From NCBI GenBank assembly GCA_002083985.1, contig MTER01000005.1, positions 1 through 16,172 of the forward strand: DNA of 16,172 bases. Reading direction: 5' to 3'. The notes beneath the pieces are model-generated. The model saw only the letters and a program-made list of their open reading frames with translations, had not been told where the DNA came from and did no database searches. The stretch is from Candidatus Altarchaeales archaeon A3 (GTDB taxonomy: Archaea > Altiarchaeota > Altiarchaeia > Altiarchaeales > Altiarchaeaceae). Below, piece after piece: positions 1 to 8,944 of the stretch; the stretch's first letter is position 1; every line of letters starts with the position of its first letter. Position numbers and translations under genes: made by a program.

Positions 1-2
1 AT

Positions 3-98
3 TTTATATCTTTGTTATTTCTGTCAAATGAAGGAAAAATTTTATTAAAACAGGATGAATTATATGAGGAAATTTTTATATTGAGGGGAAAATGTTAA
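3..98 (+). CDS. Possible 3' end of an upstream gene (partial)
   Basis: A reading frame open from the window edge runs about 31 codons to a TAA at 96-98. Its translation has a mixed, protein-like composition with a KILLKQDELYEEIFILRGKC tail. It is too short to assign to any family and could be chance in such AT-rich DNA. No start lies in the window. I see nothing else convincing between here and 308, only AT-rich sequence with a few very short frames. Confidence 0.25.
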   Translation, partial: FISLLFLSNEGKILLKQDELYEEIFILRGKC

Positions 99-308
99 AT
101 TTAGCAAACAAAATGAAATTATTTGAGCCCCATTTAATTTAAAGGCATAAAATTTAAAAGCATAAGAAAGTGAAATTATACTCTTTGAAAAATAAATTTG
201 GAGATTGCAGGTATATGAATGAATTTGTACAAGTGAGATTTAAGAGTACCTTTGAAATTTGAAATGTTTTAATGACTAAAAGCAGGTAAAAGCAATTCTA
301 TATTTAAA

Positions 309-1582
309 ATGGATATATTCTACATTTTTGCAGTAATAATTTTGGTTATTCTATCGGTTGTATCCGCATTCTTTTTTACAAGTTCCGAGGTTGCTATTTT
401 TTCAACTTCAAGAACAAGAATAAGGTTAATTCCAAAGTAAAGAACAGCGAAATTTTAAAAGAAGTAAGAGAACATAAATACCTGCTTGTTATAATTCTGA
501 TTGGAACAGAGATAAGTATTATTTTTGGTACGACACTGGCAGCAGATGCCTCAATAGAAATTTTTGGCGAAGTAGGAGTGTTAATAGCAATTCTTATTAT
601 GTCCTTGCTATTTGTAACATTCTCGGAAATTATGGGAGAAAGTTATGCCATCGGAAATGAAAAGCACGCATTAAAAATTTCAAAATTTATAAAATATGTC
701 ATAAAAATTTTATATCCCTTAGGGGTCTTGTTTGATAACATTGGAAATTCAATACTGAAATTTTTTAAGATTGAAAAACAGGAAAATAAGAAAATCGGTA
801 AAGAAGAAATAATCAGTATGGCAACTATCGGAGAAGAAGAGGGCGTTGTTCTATCCGATGAAAAGGACTTTATAGAAAATATTTTTGAATTTAAAGACAT
901 AAATGTTGAAGATGTTATGAGACACAGAACGCAGGTAAAAGCAATTGATATTAATGCAGATGATGATGAAATAAAATTTTTTTTAATGGAAATACCCTAT
1001 TCACGCATTCCTGTTTATGAAGATAATATAGACAACATTAAAGGGATATTGAATACACAAAATGTGCTTGCTGACATAGTAAAGAATAATGGTAAAAAAT
1101 TAAGTGAAATAATAAAAGAAAAAATTCTGGAAGCTTATGTTATTCCGAAAACAAAAAATATAAGTGATACATTTAAGGACATGCAGAATAAAAATATCAG
1201 AACTGCAATAGTTATTGATGAATACGGTGGAACAGCAGGACTTGTAACAATGGATGATTTGGTTGAGGAAATTGTTGGAGAGATGCCGGAAAGCTGGGAG
1301 AAAAACACAACCATCGTCTTGGATAAAGATAGAAATATTGTATTGTTTTCGGGAGTGACAGAAATAGAGGATGTTGGGGACTTCTTTAATGAGGATATAG
1401 AACCGGATGGGGATTATAGAACTTTAGCCGGATGCATAATAACAAAACTTGGAAGATTGCCAAAAAAAGGTGAAGGTCTTGACTTCAAAAATTTTAAATT
1501 TACGGTTGACAAATTAGAAAAAAATAAAATTAAGACAGTTAAGGTCATTCATAAAAAACAGGAACAAGAGGAACAAAAATAA
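309..1582 (+). pseudogene. CNNM/CorC-type DUF21-CBS membrane protein, frameshifted near 431
   Basis: The ATG at 309 opens MDIFYIFAVIILVILS, a first membrane helix followed by the conserved FFxxSEVA(I/F)S stretch of DUF21 proteins, then hits a TAA at 438. The continuation is in another frame (NSEILKEV... from about 434) and runs unbroken to 1582. Adding one T near 431 restores RLISKVKNSEIL and a product of about 424 residues, the usual length of this family. The downstream frame has further hydrophobic segments, two CBS motifs (VEDVMRHRTQVKAI, then VIDEYGGTAGLVTMDDLVEEI) and a C-terminal CorC_HlyC domain ending near VKVIH. Family members are linked to Mg/Co or Na-coupled divalent cation transport at the membrane. 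If the frameshift is real, translation could restart only at GTG 578 or ATG 599, losing the first helices. A sequencing indel is an equally good explanation. Confidence 0.75.
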
Positions 1583-1584
1583 AA

Positions 1585-2583
1585 ATGGAATTAATTCAAA
1601 TATCTTTATATATCGGAATAAGTATTGTTGTGATGATTTTCGCATTTTTCCTTTCAGCATCGGAAATTTCATTTGTTTCTATTCCTTCGCAAAGAGTTTC
1701 TCATTTATTACGAATAAAGGCAAAGAACTCTAAACTTCTTGAATATTTCAGGGATAATTATCATAAGACCTTAATTCTCATTTTAAGCGGGCAGCTTACC
1801 TGTGTCATTATTGCAACCACTTTACTGACAGCTATCGCAAAGGAAACCATCGGCTGGATGGGGATAGCAGCTATTGATATTGGAATGACAATCTTTGCAT
1901 TAATATTTTTACAGGTAGTTCCGAAGAAATACGGACTTGAAAATGAAAAATTTGCTTTATATTCTGCACCGACGCTTAAAAAAATTTCAAAAATTATGTA
2001 TCCGATAGTTTGGTTTTTTAATAAAGAAACAGTTTTATTTTTTAAAATTTTAAATATAAAAAAGGAGAAAGAGCGGGCAATTGAGGAAGGAGAATTAGAA
2101 TCAATGTTAAAACAAAGTCAGATGAAATTAGATATATTGCCTGAGGAAAAGAAAATGATAGAAAAGGTACTGGCATTTAATGATGTTACTGTTGCAGAAC
2201 CGATGATTCCGATAATGCATGCCGAAACATTAAATATAAATTCAGAGGAAAATAAAATATCTGAAATTTTAACAAATGCAAAAAGCGATTTTATTATTGT
2301 TTATGACAACAACAATATTGCAGGAATTTTAAATGTAAAAGAAGGGCTGAAATGCATGATTAAAATCAGGGACTTGCCCGAATCACAGAAATTACTAAAG
2401 GCATCCTTAAAAGAAATTTTAATTGCACCGTATTTTGTAGTGAAGGAGAAAAAGGTAGGGGTAGCATTTAAGGAAATGAAAGAAAAGCGACTAAAATTTG
2501 CTATAGTTATTGACGAAAATAAAAAGGTTAGGGGAATTGTAAAAATGGAAGATATTTTTGAAGAAATTGTTGGGGATGTTTAA
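1585..2583 (+). CDS. CNNM/CorC-type DUF21-CBS membrane protein, second copy
   Basis: This 332-residue protein starts two bases after the stop of the preceding paralogue, so the two are probably co-transcribed. It opens with a membrane helix and the FFLSASEISFVS motif of DUF21. Further helices follow around residues 55-120, including QVVPKKYGLENEKFAL, the family's conserved PK-x-x-x-x-x-N region. Two CBS repeats follow (FNDVTVAEPMIPIMHAETL at about 195-215, and FAIVIDENKKVRGIVKMEDI near the end). It stops just after EEIVGDV, so it lacks the C-terminal CorC_HlyC domain that its neighbour has. The role is probably membrane cation transport or its CBS-mediated regulation, perhaps as a heterodimer with the upstream copy. 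The substrate cannot be read from sequence. Confidence 0.85.
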   Translation: MELIQISLYIGISIVVMIFAFFLSASEISFVSIPSQRVSHLLRIKAKNSKLLEYFRDNYHKTLILILSGQLTCVIIATTLLTAIAKETIGWMGIAAIDIGMTIFALIFLQVVPKKYGLENEKFALYSAPTLKKISKIMYPIVWFFNKETVLFFKILNIKKEKERAIEEGELESMLKQSQMKLDILPEEKKMIEKVLAFNDVTVAEPMIPIMHAETLNINSEENKISEILTNAKSDFIIVYDNNNIAGILNVKEGLKCMIKIRDLPESQKLLKASLKEILIAPYFVVKEKKVGVAFKEMKEKRLKFAIVIDENKKVRGIVKMEDIFEEIVGDV

Positions 2584-2595
2584 ATTTTAATAAGT

Positions 2596-2630
2596 ATCGC
2601 TTTTTTAGATCACATAAGTAAAAAAGCGAT
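2596..2630. terminator. Perfect 12-bp stem hairpin downstream of the DUF21-CBS pair
   Basis: ATCGCTTTTTTA at 2596-2607 is exactly complementary to TAAAAAAGCGAT at 2619-2630, with an 11-base loop. It lies 13 bases after the stop of the second DUF21-CBS gene. The stem carries a run of six T on either strand, so it may act as a transcript end or 3' stabilising structure in both directions. Function is inferred from position only. Confidence 0.5.
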
Positions 2631-2643
2631 GGCAAAAAAGCAG

Positions 2644-2667
2644 AGGATTTTTGCAGGCAAAAATCCT
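2644..2667. other. Perfect 11-bp stem hairpin
   Basis: AGGATTTTTGC (2644-2654) pairs exactly with GCAAAAATCCT (2657-2667) around a two-base centre. It follows the 2596-2630 hairpin by 13 bases. It could be a second terminator-like structure or a protein-binding palindrome. No open reading frame covers it. Confidence 0.4.
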
Positions 2668-2711
2668 AAAATTTTCCTAATTATAGCGGATTGCTGTGCC
2701 AACATAATATA

Positions 2712-2829
2712 GTAACTTCTCAATAAGTTAGGGTGAATAAATTTTGTACTGCTCATTTTTATAAAAAACAAATACAAAAAATACAAAACAAATTATATAT
2801 TATCTTTCCACAAGTTGTTGAGAAGTTAC
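2712..2829. mobile_element. MITE-like element with terminal inverted repeats
   Basis: GTAACTTCTCAA at 2712-2723 recurs inverted as TTGAGAAGTTAC at 2818-2829. Beyond the perfect 12 bp the pairing continues imperfectly, giving 18 of 22 matching positions. The 118-bp interior is AT-rich and has no coding capacity. This is the layout of a miniature inverted-repeat element or a remnant of an insertion sequence. No clear target-site duplication is visible. The element occupies most of the gap before the histidine phosphatase gene, and I see no gene in the rest of 2584-2908. Confidence 0.4.
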
Positions 2830-2908
2830 CAAAAAAGCAGTTAAAAGGACATCGCTTTGCTAAAAAAATTTTAACTATTTTTGAAGATAAAAAGTTATAA
2901 TTTTAAAA

Positions 2909-3334
2909 ATGGAAATTTATATTGTTAGACATGGCGAAGCATTAGAAAGAGATATTGATGAATTAAGGGAGTTGTCTGAAAAAGGAAAAAAACAGGCAAA
3001 AAAAGCAGGAGAAAAATTGAAAAATTTAAATGTAACTGTTGATGAAATATTTTCGAGTACTCTAACGAGAGCAATTCAAACGGCAAAAATAATTGCAAAA
3101 GAACTCAGATTTGAGAAGGAAATAAAGATAACCGGACTGCTAAATCCGCTGGCAAATCCTGATGAAATTTTAAATCATCTAAACTACATAGACAAAGATA
3201 AAATTTTGCTTGTGGGACATCAGCCGTTTCTTGGAAATTTATTACAGGGGTTTGGAATTTTTGACATTGAAATAAAGAAGGGAAATTTGTGCAGAATTGA
3301 AATTAAAGACAGGAAATGTGAAAAATTGATTTGA
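2909..3334 (+). CDS. SixA-like phosphohistidine phosphatase, histidine phosphatase superfamily
   Basis: The 141-residue protein begins MEIYIVRHGEA, with the catalytic RHG at residues 7-9 (His8 the phospho-acceptor). The second conserved arginine is in SSTLTRAIQTA (Arg54) and the second catalytic histidine in LLVGHQPFLG (His104). Its short length and lack of extra insertions match the SixA branch, which removes phosphate from histidine-phosphorylated proteins such as phosphotransfer domains. Other small superfamily members act on different phosphoesters. The start is the only reasonable ATG before the RHG motif. It stands alone between the MITE-like element and the Wadjet-like operon. All seven arginines use AGA or AGG. 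The protein is probably cytoplasmic, with the exact substrate unknown. Confidence 0.85.
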   Translation: MEIYIVRHGEALERDIDELRELSEKGKKQAKKAGEKLKNLNVTVDEIFSSTLTRAIQTAKIIAKELRFEKEIKITGLLNPLANPDEILNHLNYIDKDKILLVGHQPFLGNLLQGFGIFDIEIKKGNLCRIEIKDRKCEKLI

Positions 3335-3370
3335 CCATAGTTCTAATAAATTTCTTACTTTGTTAAAACA

Positions 3371-3380
3371 TTAATTATAG
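3371..3380 (+). promoter_or_regulatory. Possible TATA box for the Wadjet-like operon
   Basis: TTAATTATAG lies 18-27 bases upstream of the ATG at 3398, the place expected for an archaeal TATA box if the transcript is leaderless or nearly so. No ribosome-binding site is evident before this start. The call is weak because the whole gap is AT-rich. Confidence 0.25.
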
Positions 3381-3397
3381 GTTATCCATAAATAAAA

Positions 3398-4597
3398 ATG
3401 ACTAAATTTTCAAGTATAAGAGAATTGTTTTCAGCATTCTATAAAGAACAAGAACTCCTTGATGAAATGTTTAAAAAACGTAAATTGCCTTCTTACAAAT
3501 ACGAGTACGCTCTTGAATTAGTTGATAATCAAAACAGCAGAATTCAATATCTGATAGACCGTTCTGTAATTAGTGAAAACAGCAATTTCATTGAAATTGA
3601 TGATTTATTTTTGCAATTTTTTGAACAAGTTTTGGAAGTTAATGAAGACATCAATACTTCTTACATAAACGAAAATATTCAAAATGTAAAGCAAAACATA
3701 TCTTATTATTTTGACGAATCTAACGAACAAAGGAAATATAATTACTTGCGGATTATTAAAAACACATTGAAAAAAATCGGAATCGTTACTTTAAGAAATA
3801 TTATAGATTTAAAACGAAATGTTGAAACCACATTTAAAAACGAATCGAACTACAAAATAAAGAGGTCAAAACTTGAAAATCTAGATAAGAAACGAGAATA
3901 TATTAAATCTCTTATTGACCAAACACGGAAACTTATTTCAGAAGATGAACGAACATTTTTCAAGTCAGCGTTAGATGAAGAGCTTAATCAAATTATTATT
4001 CAAATAAAAAATCAACTAAGTAAATCCACACACAACCTTATTGAAATTGAAAAGCAGATCATAAATTTTCTTAACCAGATTGAGTATCAAAACAAGATTG
4101 CTGAGAAACTGCGACAGATTAAGTACCTAAAAGACCAATTTATCCTTGAAACATCAACAAATTATAAGTCAGTTCTTTCACAAAATAACTCTGTGATTTT
4201 TGAGCCAAATCCATCATATCCATTAAATCTATCACTTGAATACCTGCAAACAGATGAAGATGCATTTGCAAGCATCAAAAAGGTAGCAAAGCACATCGTG
4301 AACAAGGTGGTTAATCTAAAATGGCCAATTGCGGACAAAATAGCAAGCGAGTATTTAGAGAACCAAACCGAAGAAGAAATACAAATAAATTTAGAGGAAA
4401 TAAAAAATGGGTTTGTTGCATCTAGTTATAACCTTTTTGAATTTATCTTGAATTACCATTTTCCAAGAGAGCCCTCATTTGATGAACAAATTACAATATT
4501 TTGTCAATTGATTTCCCAATATGAAGATATATTTAAGATTACAGACGAATATAAAATAAAAAAAGGGATTGAATATGTAATTGTTTATGCTAAATAA
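3398..4597 (+). CDS. jetA: JetA-like kleisin subunit of a Wadjet-type system
   Basis: The 399-residue protein has no obvious membrane segment or signal peptide. Residues 1 to about 80 are helical and winged-helix-like. Residues about 85-260 are rich in Lys, Glu, Asn and Ile with long predicted helices, and a compact C-terminal part follows (KWPIADKIASEYLENQ and HFPREPSFDEQ regions). This layout fits the MukF/MksF/JetA kleisin class, which bridges the SMC heads and recruits the KITE subunit. The assignment rests mainly on gene order (kleisin, KITE, SMC, Toprim), since kleisins diverge strongly. It is the first gene of the operon, 59 bases before jetB. By hand count, 8 of its 14 arginines use CGN codons, against 0 of 7 in the phosphatase just upstream, which hints at foreign origin. 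Confidence 0.7.
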   Translation: MTKFSSIRELFSAFYKEQELLDEMFKKRKLPSYKYEYALELVDNQNSRIQYLIDRSVISENSNFIEIDDLFLQFFEQVLEVNEDINTSYINENIQNVKQNISYYFDESNEQRKYNYLRIIKNTLKKIGIVTLRNIIDLKRNVETTFKNESNYKIKRSKLENLDKKREYIKSLIDQTRKLISEDERTFFKSALDEELNQIIIQIKNQLSKSTHNLIEIEKQIINFLNQIEYQNKIAEKLRQIKYLKDQFILETSTNYKSVLSQNNSVIFEPNPSYPLNLSLEYLQTDEDAFASIKKVAKHIVNKVVNLKWPIADKIASEYLENQTEEEIQINLEEIKNGFVASSYNLFEFILNYHFPREPSFDEQITIFCQLISQYEDIFKITDEYKIKKGIEYVIVYAK

Positions 4598-4656
4598 TTC
4601 AAATATTATGCAAGACATAAAAATTAAATGTTAATTTAGAAAATTAAATTAAAAGA

Positions 4657-5244
4657 ATGGAAATACATCCAAAAACATTACAAATATTTGAAATCCTAAG
4701 TAAAGGACAAATTATTAGTTATAATAGCAGCAATTCGGAAATTAGGGGGCTTTATTCCATTATAGAATCCGAAGAAAACTACAATCATTTATACGAATAC
4801 TTTAAGGGTATTGGTTTTGTTTTGGAGAAGGGAGACGAATATTTTTATTTTAGTAGGCAAGAAAGCAAAGTAAATCTTGAAAGAAAAATTGAAATGGCTT
4901 ACAAATGGATCGATATTATTGACTTTTTCAAAACATACGACAGTGCATTTGGTGATGGTTATCGCTTTACTCCCTCAGATATACTTAGCAAAGTAAATGT
5001 TGATGCAGAATTAGAATCTAAATTAGAGGGCTTAAAGAAGTATACAGGAAAGGAGAATTATTCTGAAATAATAGACAAAATATTAGCAATGCTTGTAAAT
5101 GATACATTTATAGAACTTGAAAATGAAATCACAAGACAATACAAAGTATTGTCCTCATTTAAATATCTTGAACAGTTAGTGTTAACAATTAACATTCATC
5201 CGATTGAGGATATAAACCCTACAAAAAATGAGATTCTTAAATAA
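4657..5244 (+). CDS. jetB: JetB-like (MksE/KITE) winged-helix subunit of a Wadjet-type system
   Basis: This 195-residue protein opens MEIHPKTLQIFEILSKGQII, followed by an INSEENY-type helix-turn and the strand pair VLEKGDEYFYFSRQ at about residues 55-68. That is a winged-helix wing as in MksE/MukE and DUF4194 proteins. A second helical block contains YRFTPSDILSKV and ends with the FELENE-like stretch FIELENEITRQYKVLSSFKYL. KITE subunits dimerise, bind the kleisin and touch DNA near the SMC heads. Its 3' end overlaps the start of the SMC gene by 17 bases in another frame, which suggests translational coupling. It lies 59 bases after jetA. The family call is supported by size, fold features and context, not by a single diagnostic motif. 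Confidence 0.75.
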   Translation: MEIHPKTLQIFEILSKGQIISYNSSNSEIRGLYSIIESEENYNHLYEYFKGIGFVLEKGDEYFYFSRQESKVNLERKIEMAYKWIDIIDFFKTYDSAFGDGYRFTPSDILSKVNVDAELESKLEGLKKYTGKENYSEIIDKILAMLVNDTFIELENEITRQYKVLSSFKYLEQLVLTINIHPIEDINPTKNEILK

Positions 5245-8200
5245 AGTTGTATTTATTAACAGTGCTGGTATTAAGTATGCTGAGGTCAATCTTGACGGCA
5301 ATGTTCATTTTATAGGAACACAAGGTGTTGGTAAAACCACCCTGTTGAGAGCTTTGCTTTTCTTTTACAATGTGGATAAATTAAAAATAGGAATAACAAA
5401 AGAGAAAAAGCCCTTTGATGAATATTATTTTCCCTTTCAAAATTCATATCTTGTTTTTGAGATTCAAACAGAAAATGGACATTATTGTGTTTTGGTGTTT
5501 AAATCGCAAGGAAGAGCCGCCTTCAGATTCTTTAATTCTGCCTTTGACAAAAGTTTTTTTATTGATAAAGAAGGTAAAGTGTATGATACTCAGGATAAAA
5601 TAAGAGAAGTATTTGGAAGAAGGGATATTTATTATACTAAAATAATACAGAATTATGAAGGATGTAGAGATATTATCTATGGAAACAATAAAGAATTGCC
5701 AAACGAATTCAGAAAGTATGCCCTATTTGAGAGCAAACAATATCACAACATTCCAAGAACAATCACAAATGTTTTTCTGAATACTGATTTGAGTGCAGAA
5801 TTTGTAAAGGAGACAATCATCAAGTCACTTAATGAAGAGGAGATAAAAATAGTCCTTAATACCTATTCTCAAAGCCACCTTAAGGGGTTTGAGTCCGGGT
5901 TGAACGACCTCAAAAAATGGACTGATAAAGAGAAGAATGGTGAATGCCTTGTTGAAACCCAGGCAAAAAATGTTATTAACATATATCTTGATTTTAAAAA
6001 TTTAGATAAAAAGATAACAGAAGTATATATTCAATTATGTTGGGCGTTGGACAAAGTAAACAAAGAGCAGCCACTATTTACGAAAAAGTTAGAAACAGAA
6101 CAACTTAATAAAACAAAGGTTGAAGAAAATCTCAATAACATCAAAAATACTTTTGAGAAAAATAAGGGGATGATTACAGAGCAGATAATAGTGCATAAAC
6201 ATAAACTTAATGATGTTGAGCGTGAAAGAAAACATTACGAGAAATTGAAAATAGAAACAATTCTTGAAAGGGCATCAAAGAAGAAATCATTAGAATTAGA
6301 AAAAGAAAACATATCATCAGAAAAGAAAATTTTAACTTCCAAATTCTTTGACATAGAATCAAAGTATACGGCCTTACTCAAAGACATGTTAAATCAGCAA
6401 AAGGAATTTGAAAATAGCAAACAGGCAGAAAAAAATACATTCAAAGAAAATTTTCTTCAATTCAAAGAAAAAATAAATGATGATTATGAATCGCTTTTTG
6501 AGGATATAAGAAAACAATATCTGGATGATATTATAAGAAAAAAAGAATTATTGAGAGAAAAAACATCCGTAATTACAGATATACTTATCAAAATCTCAGA
6601 GGTTAAAAACAAAAAATTTTATGAAGATGAAATAAAAAACCGTGATATAGAAATCGTATCTCTGAATGCGGCTATTTCTAAAGCAGAAAATGAAATCATT
6701 CAAGCAAACGGAAAAATTGAAAATTTACACAAAGAAGAGGAATTTGAAAGTTCAAGATTAAAACAAGAGATTAATAGAAAAATTGAAAAGCAAACGGATA
6801 CTCAAAAGATATATTTTGAAAAGATCAATGCAATTGATAAAAAACTTAATGACAGCAAAGATTCACTTTATGGTTGGTTAAATGAACAAATTCCAAACTG
6901 GGACGAAAATATAGGAAAGATAATTGATGAAGAGAACGTATTATTTAAAAAAGACCTAAATCCAGAAAAGGTTTTAGAGGAAAGTGAAGGAAGTTTTTAT
7001 TGTATCAAAATAGATACAAATAAGATAGTTAAAAATGTCAAAAAAGTTGAGGATTACGAAAAAGAAAAAGAAGATATAAAGAAAGATAGTCAACTGGTTC
7101 AATATATTCTTGCAGATTTAAATAGTCAGCTTAAAGAAGGATTAGAAAAAATAAACCAAAAATTCCAATCAAAAATTAAAGAATTAAAAGAAAAAAGGCA
7201 AAGCAATGGAGATATTATAAGTAAAAATAAATTAAGATTAAACATATTGAATGGAGAGATAATTGAACTAAAAGACAATGCAGAAGCAGAAAAAAAGGCA
7301 ACATTAGACAAACTTGAAAAAGAACGCACGTTGCTTCAGAGAGAAGAGATAAAATTAAAAGAAGAAATCCAAGCAATTGAGACAAATATAAACAAGCAAA
7401 TTGATTCCAAAAAAAGAGAAAAAGAGAGCGGGTTAAAATCCGAACAACAAAAATTAGAAGAAAAACTAAAGTCAATTGACAAAGAAATACACTCCAAAAA
7501 AATAGAAATTACTGAGAAAGAAAAAGAAATAAAGGAGGAGCAAAAGAGAGAATTTGAAAATAAAGGGGTTGACACACATCAATTAGAGAAAATTGATGGG
7601 AAAATCAAACAAATTTGCTTGGAATTGAATTTTATTGATGAGAATATTTCAGTTGTGGAGCAATACAAATATATTAAAGAAAATTTACTTGATAAAGAAA
7701 GTTATTTTAGAAAGGAAAAATCTGCTCTTGAAAATCAATTAGAAACAGATACAGCCGAATACAATCAACAAAGAGACAAGCTCTTACTGGAGGAAAAACA
7801 GATTGATGCTGAAATTAGAGCAACATCTCAAAAATTGGAAGAATTTAAAGATGATTTGATGGATTTTGAATCATTCAAGAAAACAGAATCGTATCAAACA
7901 ATAAGGAATTCCGTTGACTTTTCTAAATCTTCAGAAGTTCATAAAACAGACGCTCGCGGTACTAAAATAATTTGGGAGTTAAACAACACCTACAATTTGC
8001 AGAAGGATAAATTTACAAATTTGCAGAATGCAGTTAATAAATTCACAGGTAGTTTTGAAGAAAACAACTTATTTAGTTTTAAAACAAAATTCACTGAAAA
8101 ATCAGAATACATAGATTTTGCTGAGTCCCTTAAAGAGTTTATAGAAGAAAATAAAATAGAACAATATAATAAGCGCGTTGAGGAAAGAATTGCACTTATT

Positions 8201-8944
8201 ATTAGACAAATCGGAAAAGAAACAGATGAATTAATCTCCAAAGAAGGTGAAATTCAAACGGTTATTAATGATATTAATAGGGACTTTGTAGCAAGAAAAT
8301 TTGTTCAAGCAATTAAAAGTATGAGTTTAAGGATAACTCCAAGTGCAAACAAAATTTTTCAATTATTGAGAGAAATAAAAAAATTCAACGACGAAAACGG
8401 TTTTGTGTTAGGTGATTCAAATCTTTTTGCACAAAAAGAGCAACCAGCCAAAAAAGAAGAAGCAATTTCTCTGCTGAAACAATTGATTAAAGAAATACCT
8501 CTCTCCAATAAAACAGAAATTACTCTCCCTGATTCCTTTGATCTTCAGTTTAGAATTGAAGAGAACGATAATGATTCAGGATGGGTAGAAAAATTAAAAA
8601 ATGTTGGTTCTGATGGAACAGATATTTTAGTAAAAGCAATGATAAATATAATGTTGTTAAATGTGTTCAAGGAAAGAGCTGCTAAAAAACATAAAGATGA
8701 TTTTCGTTTACATTGTATGATGGATGAAATCGGAAAACTTCACCCGACTAATGTAAAAGGTATCTTGAATTTTGCAAATGATAGAAACATCTTACTTATT
8801 AATAGTTCTCCAACTTCATACAATGCTGCTGATTACAAATATACTTATTTAGTAGTAAAAGATTCAAATAATGTGACAAGTGTTAAAAGATTAGTGAGAA
8901 AAATTTCAAACCCTGAAACTCAACAATTGCCCCAAACACAATGA
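5228..8944 (+). CDS. jetC: JetC-like SMC/MukB-type ATPase of a Wadjet-type system
   Basis: The 1238-residue SMC-like protein is the motor of the complex. Its N-terminal head has a P-loop, GTQGVGKTT, at residues 30-38. Residues about 280-1020 are long, charged coiled coil, interrupted near 545-615 by a non-coil block (YGWLNEQIPNWDENIG to GSFYCIKIDTN) that probably forms the hinge. The C-terminal head has a signature motif, VGSDGTDILVKAM (GSDGT at 1127-1131), and a Walker B, LHCMMDEIGKLHPTN (Asp1166, Glu1167). No CxxC zinc hook is present, which argues against Rad50/SbcC. Known Wadjet motors extrude DNA loops and present small circles to JetD. The ATG at 5228 overlaps jetB by 17 bases, and the stop overlaps the jetD start as ATGA. 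All ATPase motifs look intact, so the protein should be active. Confidence 0.9.
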   Translation: MRFLNKVVFINSAGIKYAEVNLDGNVHFIGTQGVGKTTLLRALLFFYNVDKLKIGITKEKKPFDEYYFPFQNSYLVFEIQTENGHYCVLVFKSQGRAAFRFFNSAFDKSFFIDKEGKVYDTQDKIREVFGRRDIYYTKIIQNYEGCRDIIYGNNKELPNEFRKYALFESKQYHNIPRTITNVFLNTDLSAEFVKETIIKSLNEEEIKIVLNTYSQSHLKGFESGLNDLKKWTDKEKNGECLVETQAKNVINIYLDFKNLDKKITEVYIQLCWALDKVNKEQPLFTKKLETEQLNKTKVEENLNNIKNTFEKNKGMITEQIIVHKHKLNDVERERKHYEKLKIETILERASKKKSLELEKENISSEKKILTSKFFDIESKYTALLKDMLNQQKEFENSKQAEKNTFKENFLQFKEKINDDYESLFEDIRKQYLDDIIRKKELLREKTSVITDILIKISEVKNKKFYEDEIKNRDIEIVSLNAAISKAENEIIQANGKIENLHKEEEFESSRLKQEINRKIEKQTDTQKIYFEKINAIDKKLNDSKDSLYGWLNEQIPNWDENIGKIIDEENVLFKKDLNPEKVLEESEGSFYCIKIDTNKIVKNVKKVEDYEKEKEDIKKDSQLVQYILADLNSQLKEGLEKINQKFQSKIKELKEKRQSNGDIISKNKLRLNILNGEIIELKDNAEAEKKATLDKLEKERTLLQREEIKLKEEIQAIETNINKQIDSKKREKESGLKSEQQKLEEKLKSIDKEIHSKKIEITEKEKEIKEEQKREFENKGVDTHQLEKIDGKIKQICLELNFIDENISVVEQYKYIKENLLDKESYFRKEKSALENQLETDTAEYNQQRDKLLLEEKQIDAEIRATSQKLEEFKDDLMDFESFKKTESYQTIRNSVDFSKSSEVHKTDARGTKIIWELNNTYNLQKDKFTNLQNAVNKFTGSFEENNLFSFKTKFTEKSEYIDFAESLKEFIEENKIEQYNKRVEERIALIIRQIGKETDELISKEGEIQTVINDINRDFVARKFVQAIKSMSLRITPSANKIFQLLREIKKFNDENGFVLGDSNLFAQKEQPAKKEEAISLLKQLIKEIPLSNKTEITLPDSFDLQFRIEENDNDSGWVEKLKNVGSDGTDILVKAMINIMLLNVFKERAAKKHKDDFRLHCMMDEIGKLHPTNVKGILNFANDRNILLINSSPTSYNAADYKYTYLVVKDSNNVTSVKRLVRKISNPETQQLPQTQ

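Noticed and set aside
5228..8944. Rad50/SbcC DNA-repair ATPase
   Set aside because: There is no CxxC zinc hook in the mid-coil region and no Mre11 partner adjacent. The neighbours are kleisin, KITE and Toprim genes.
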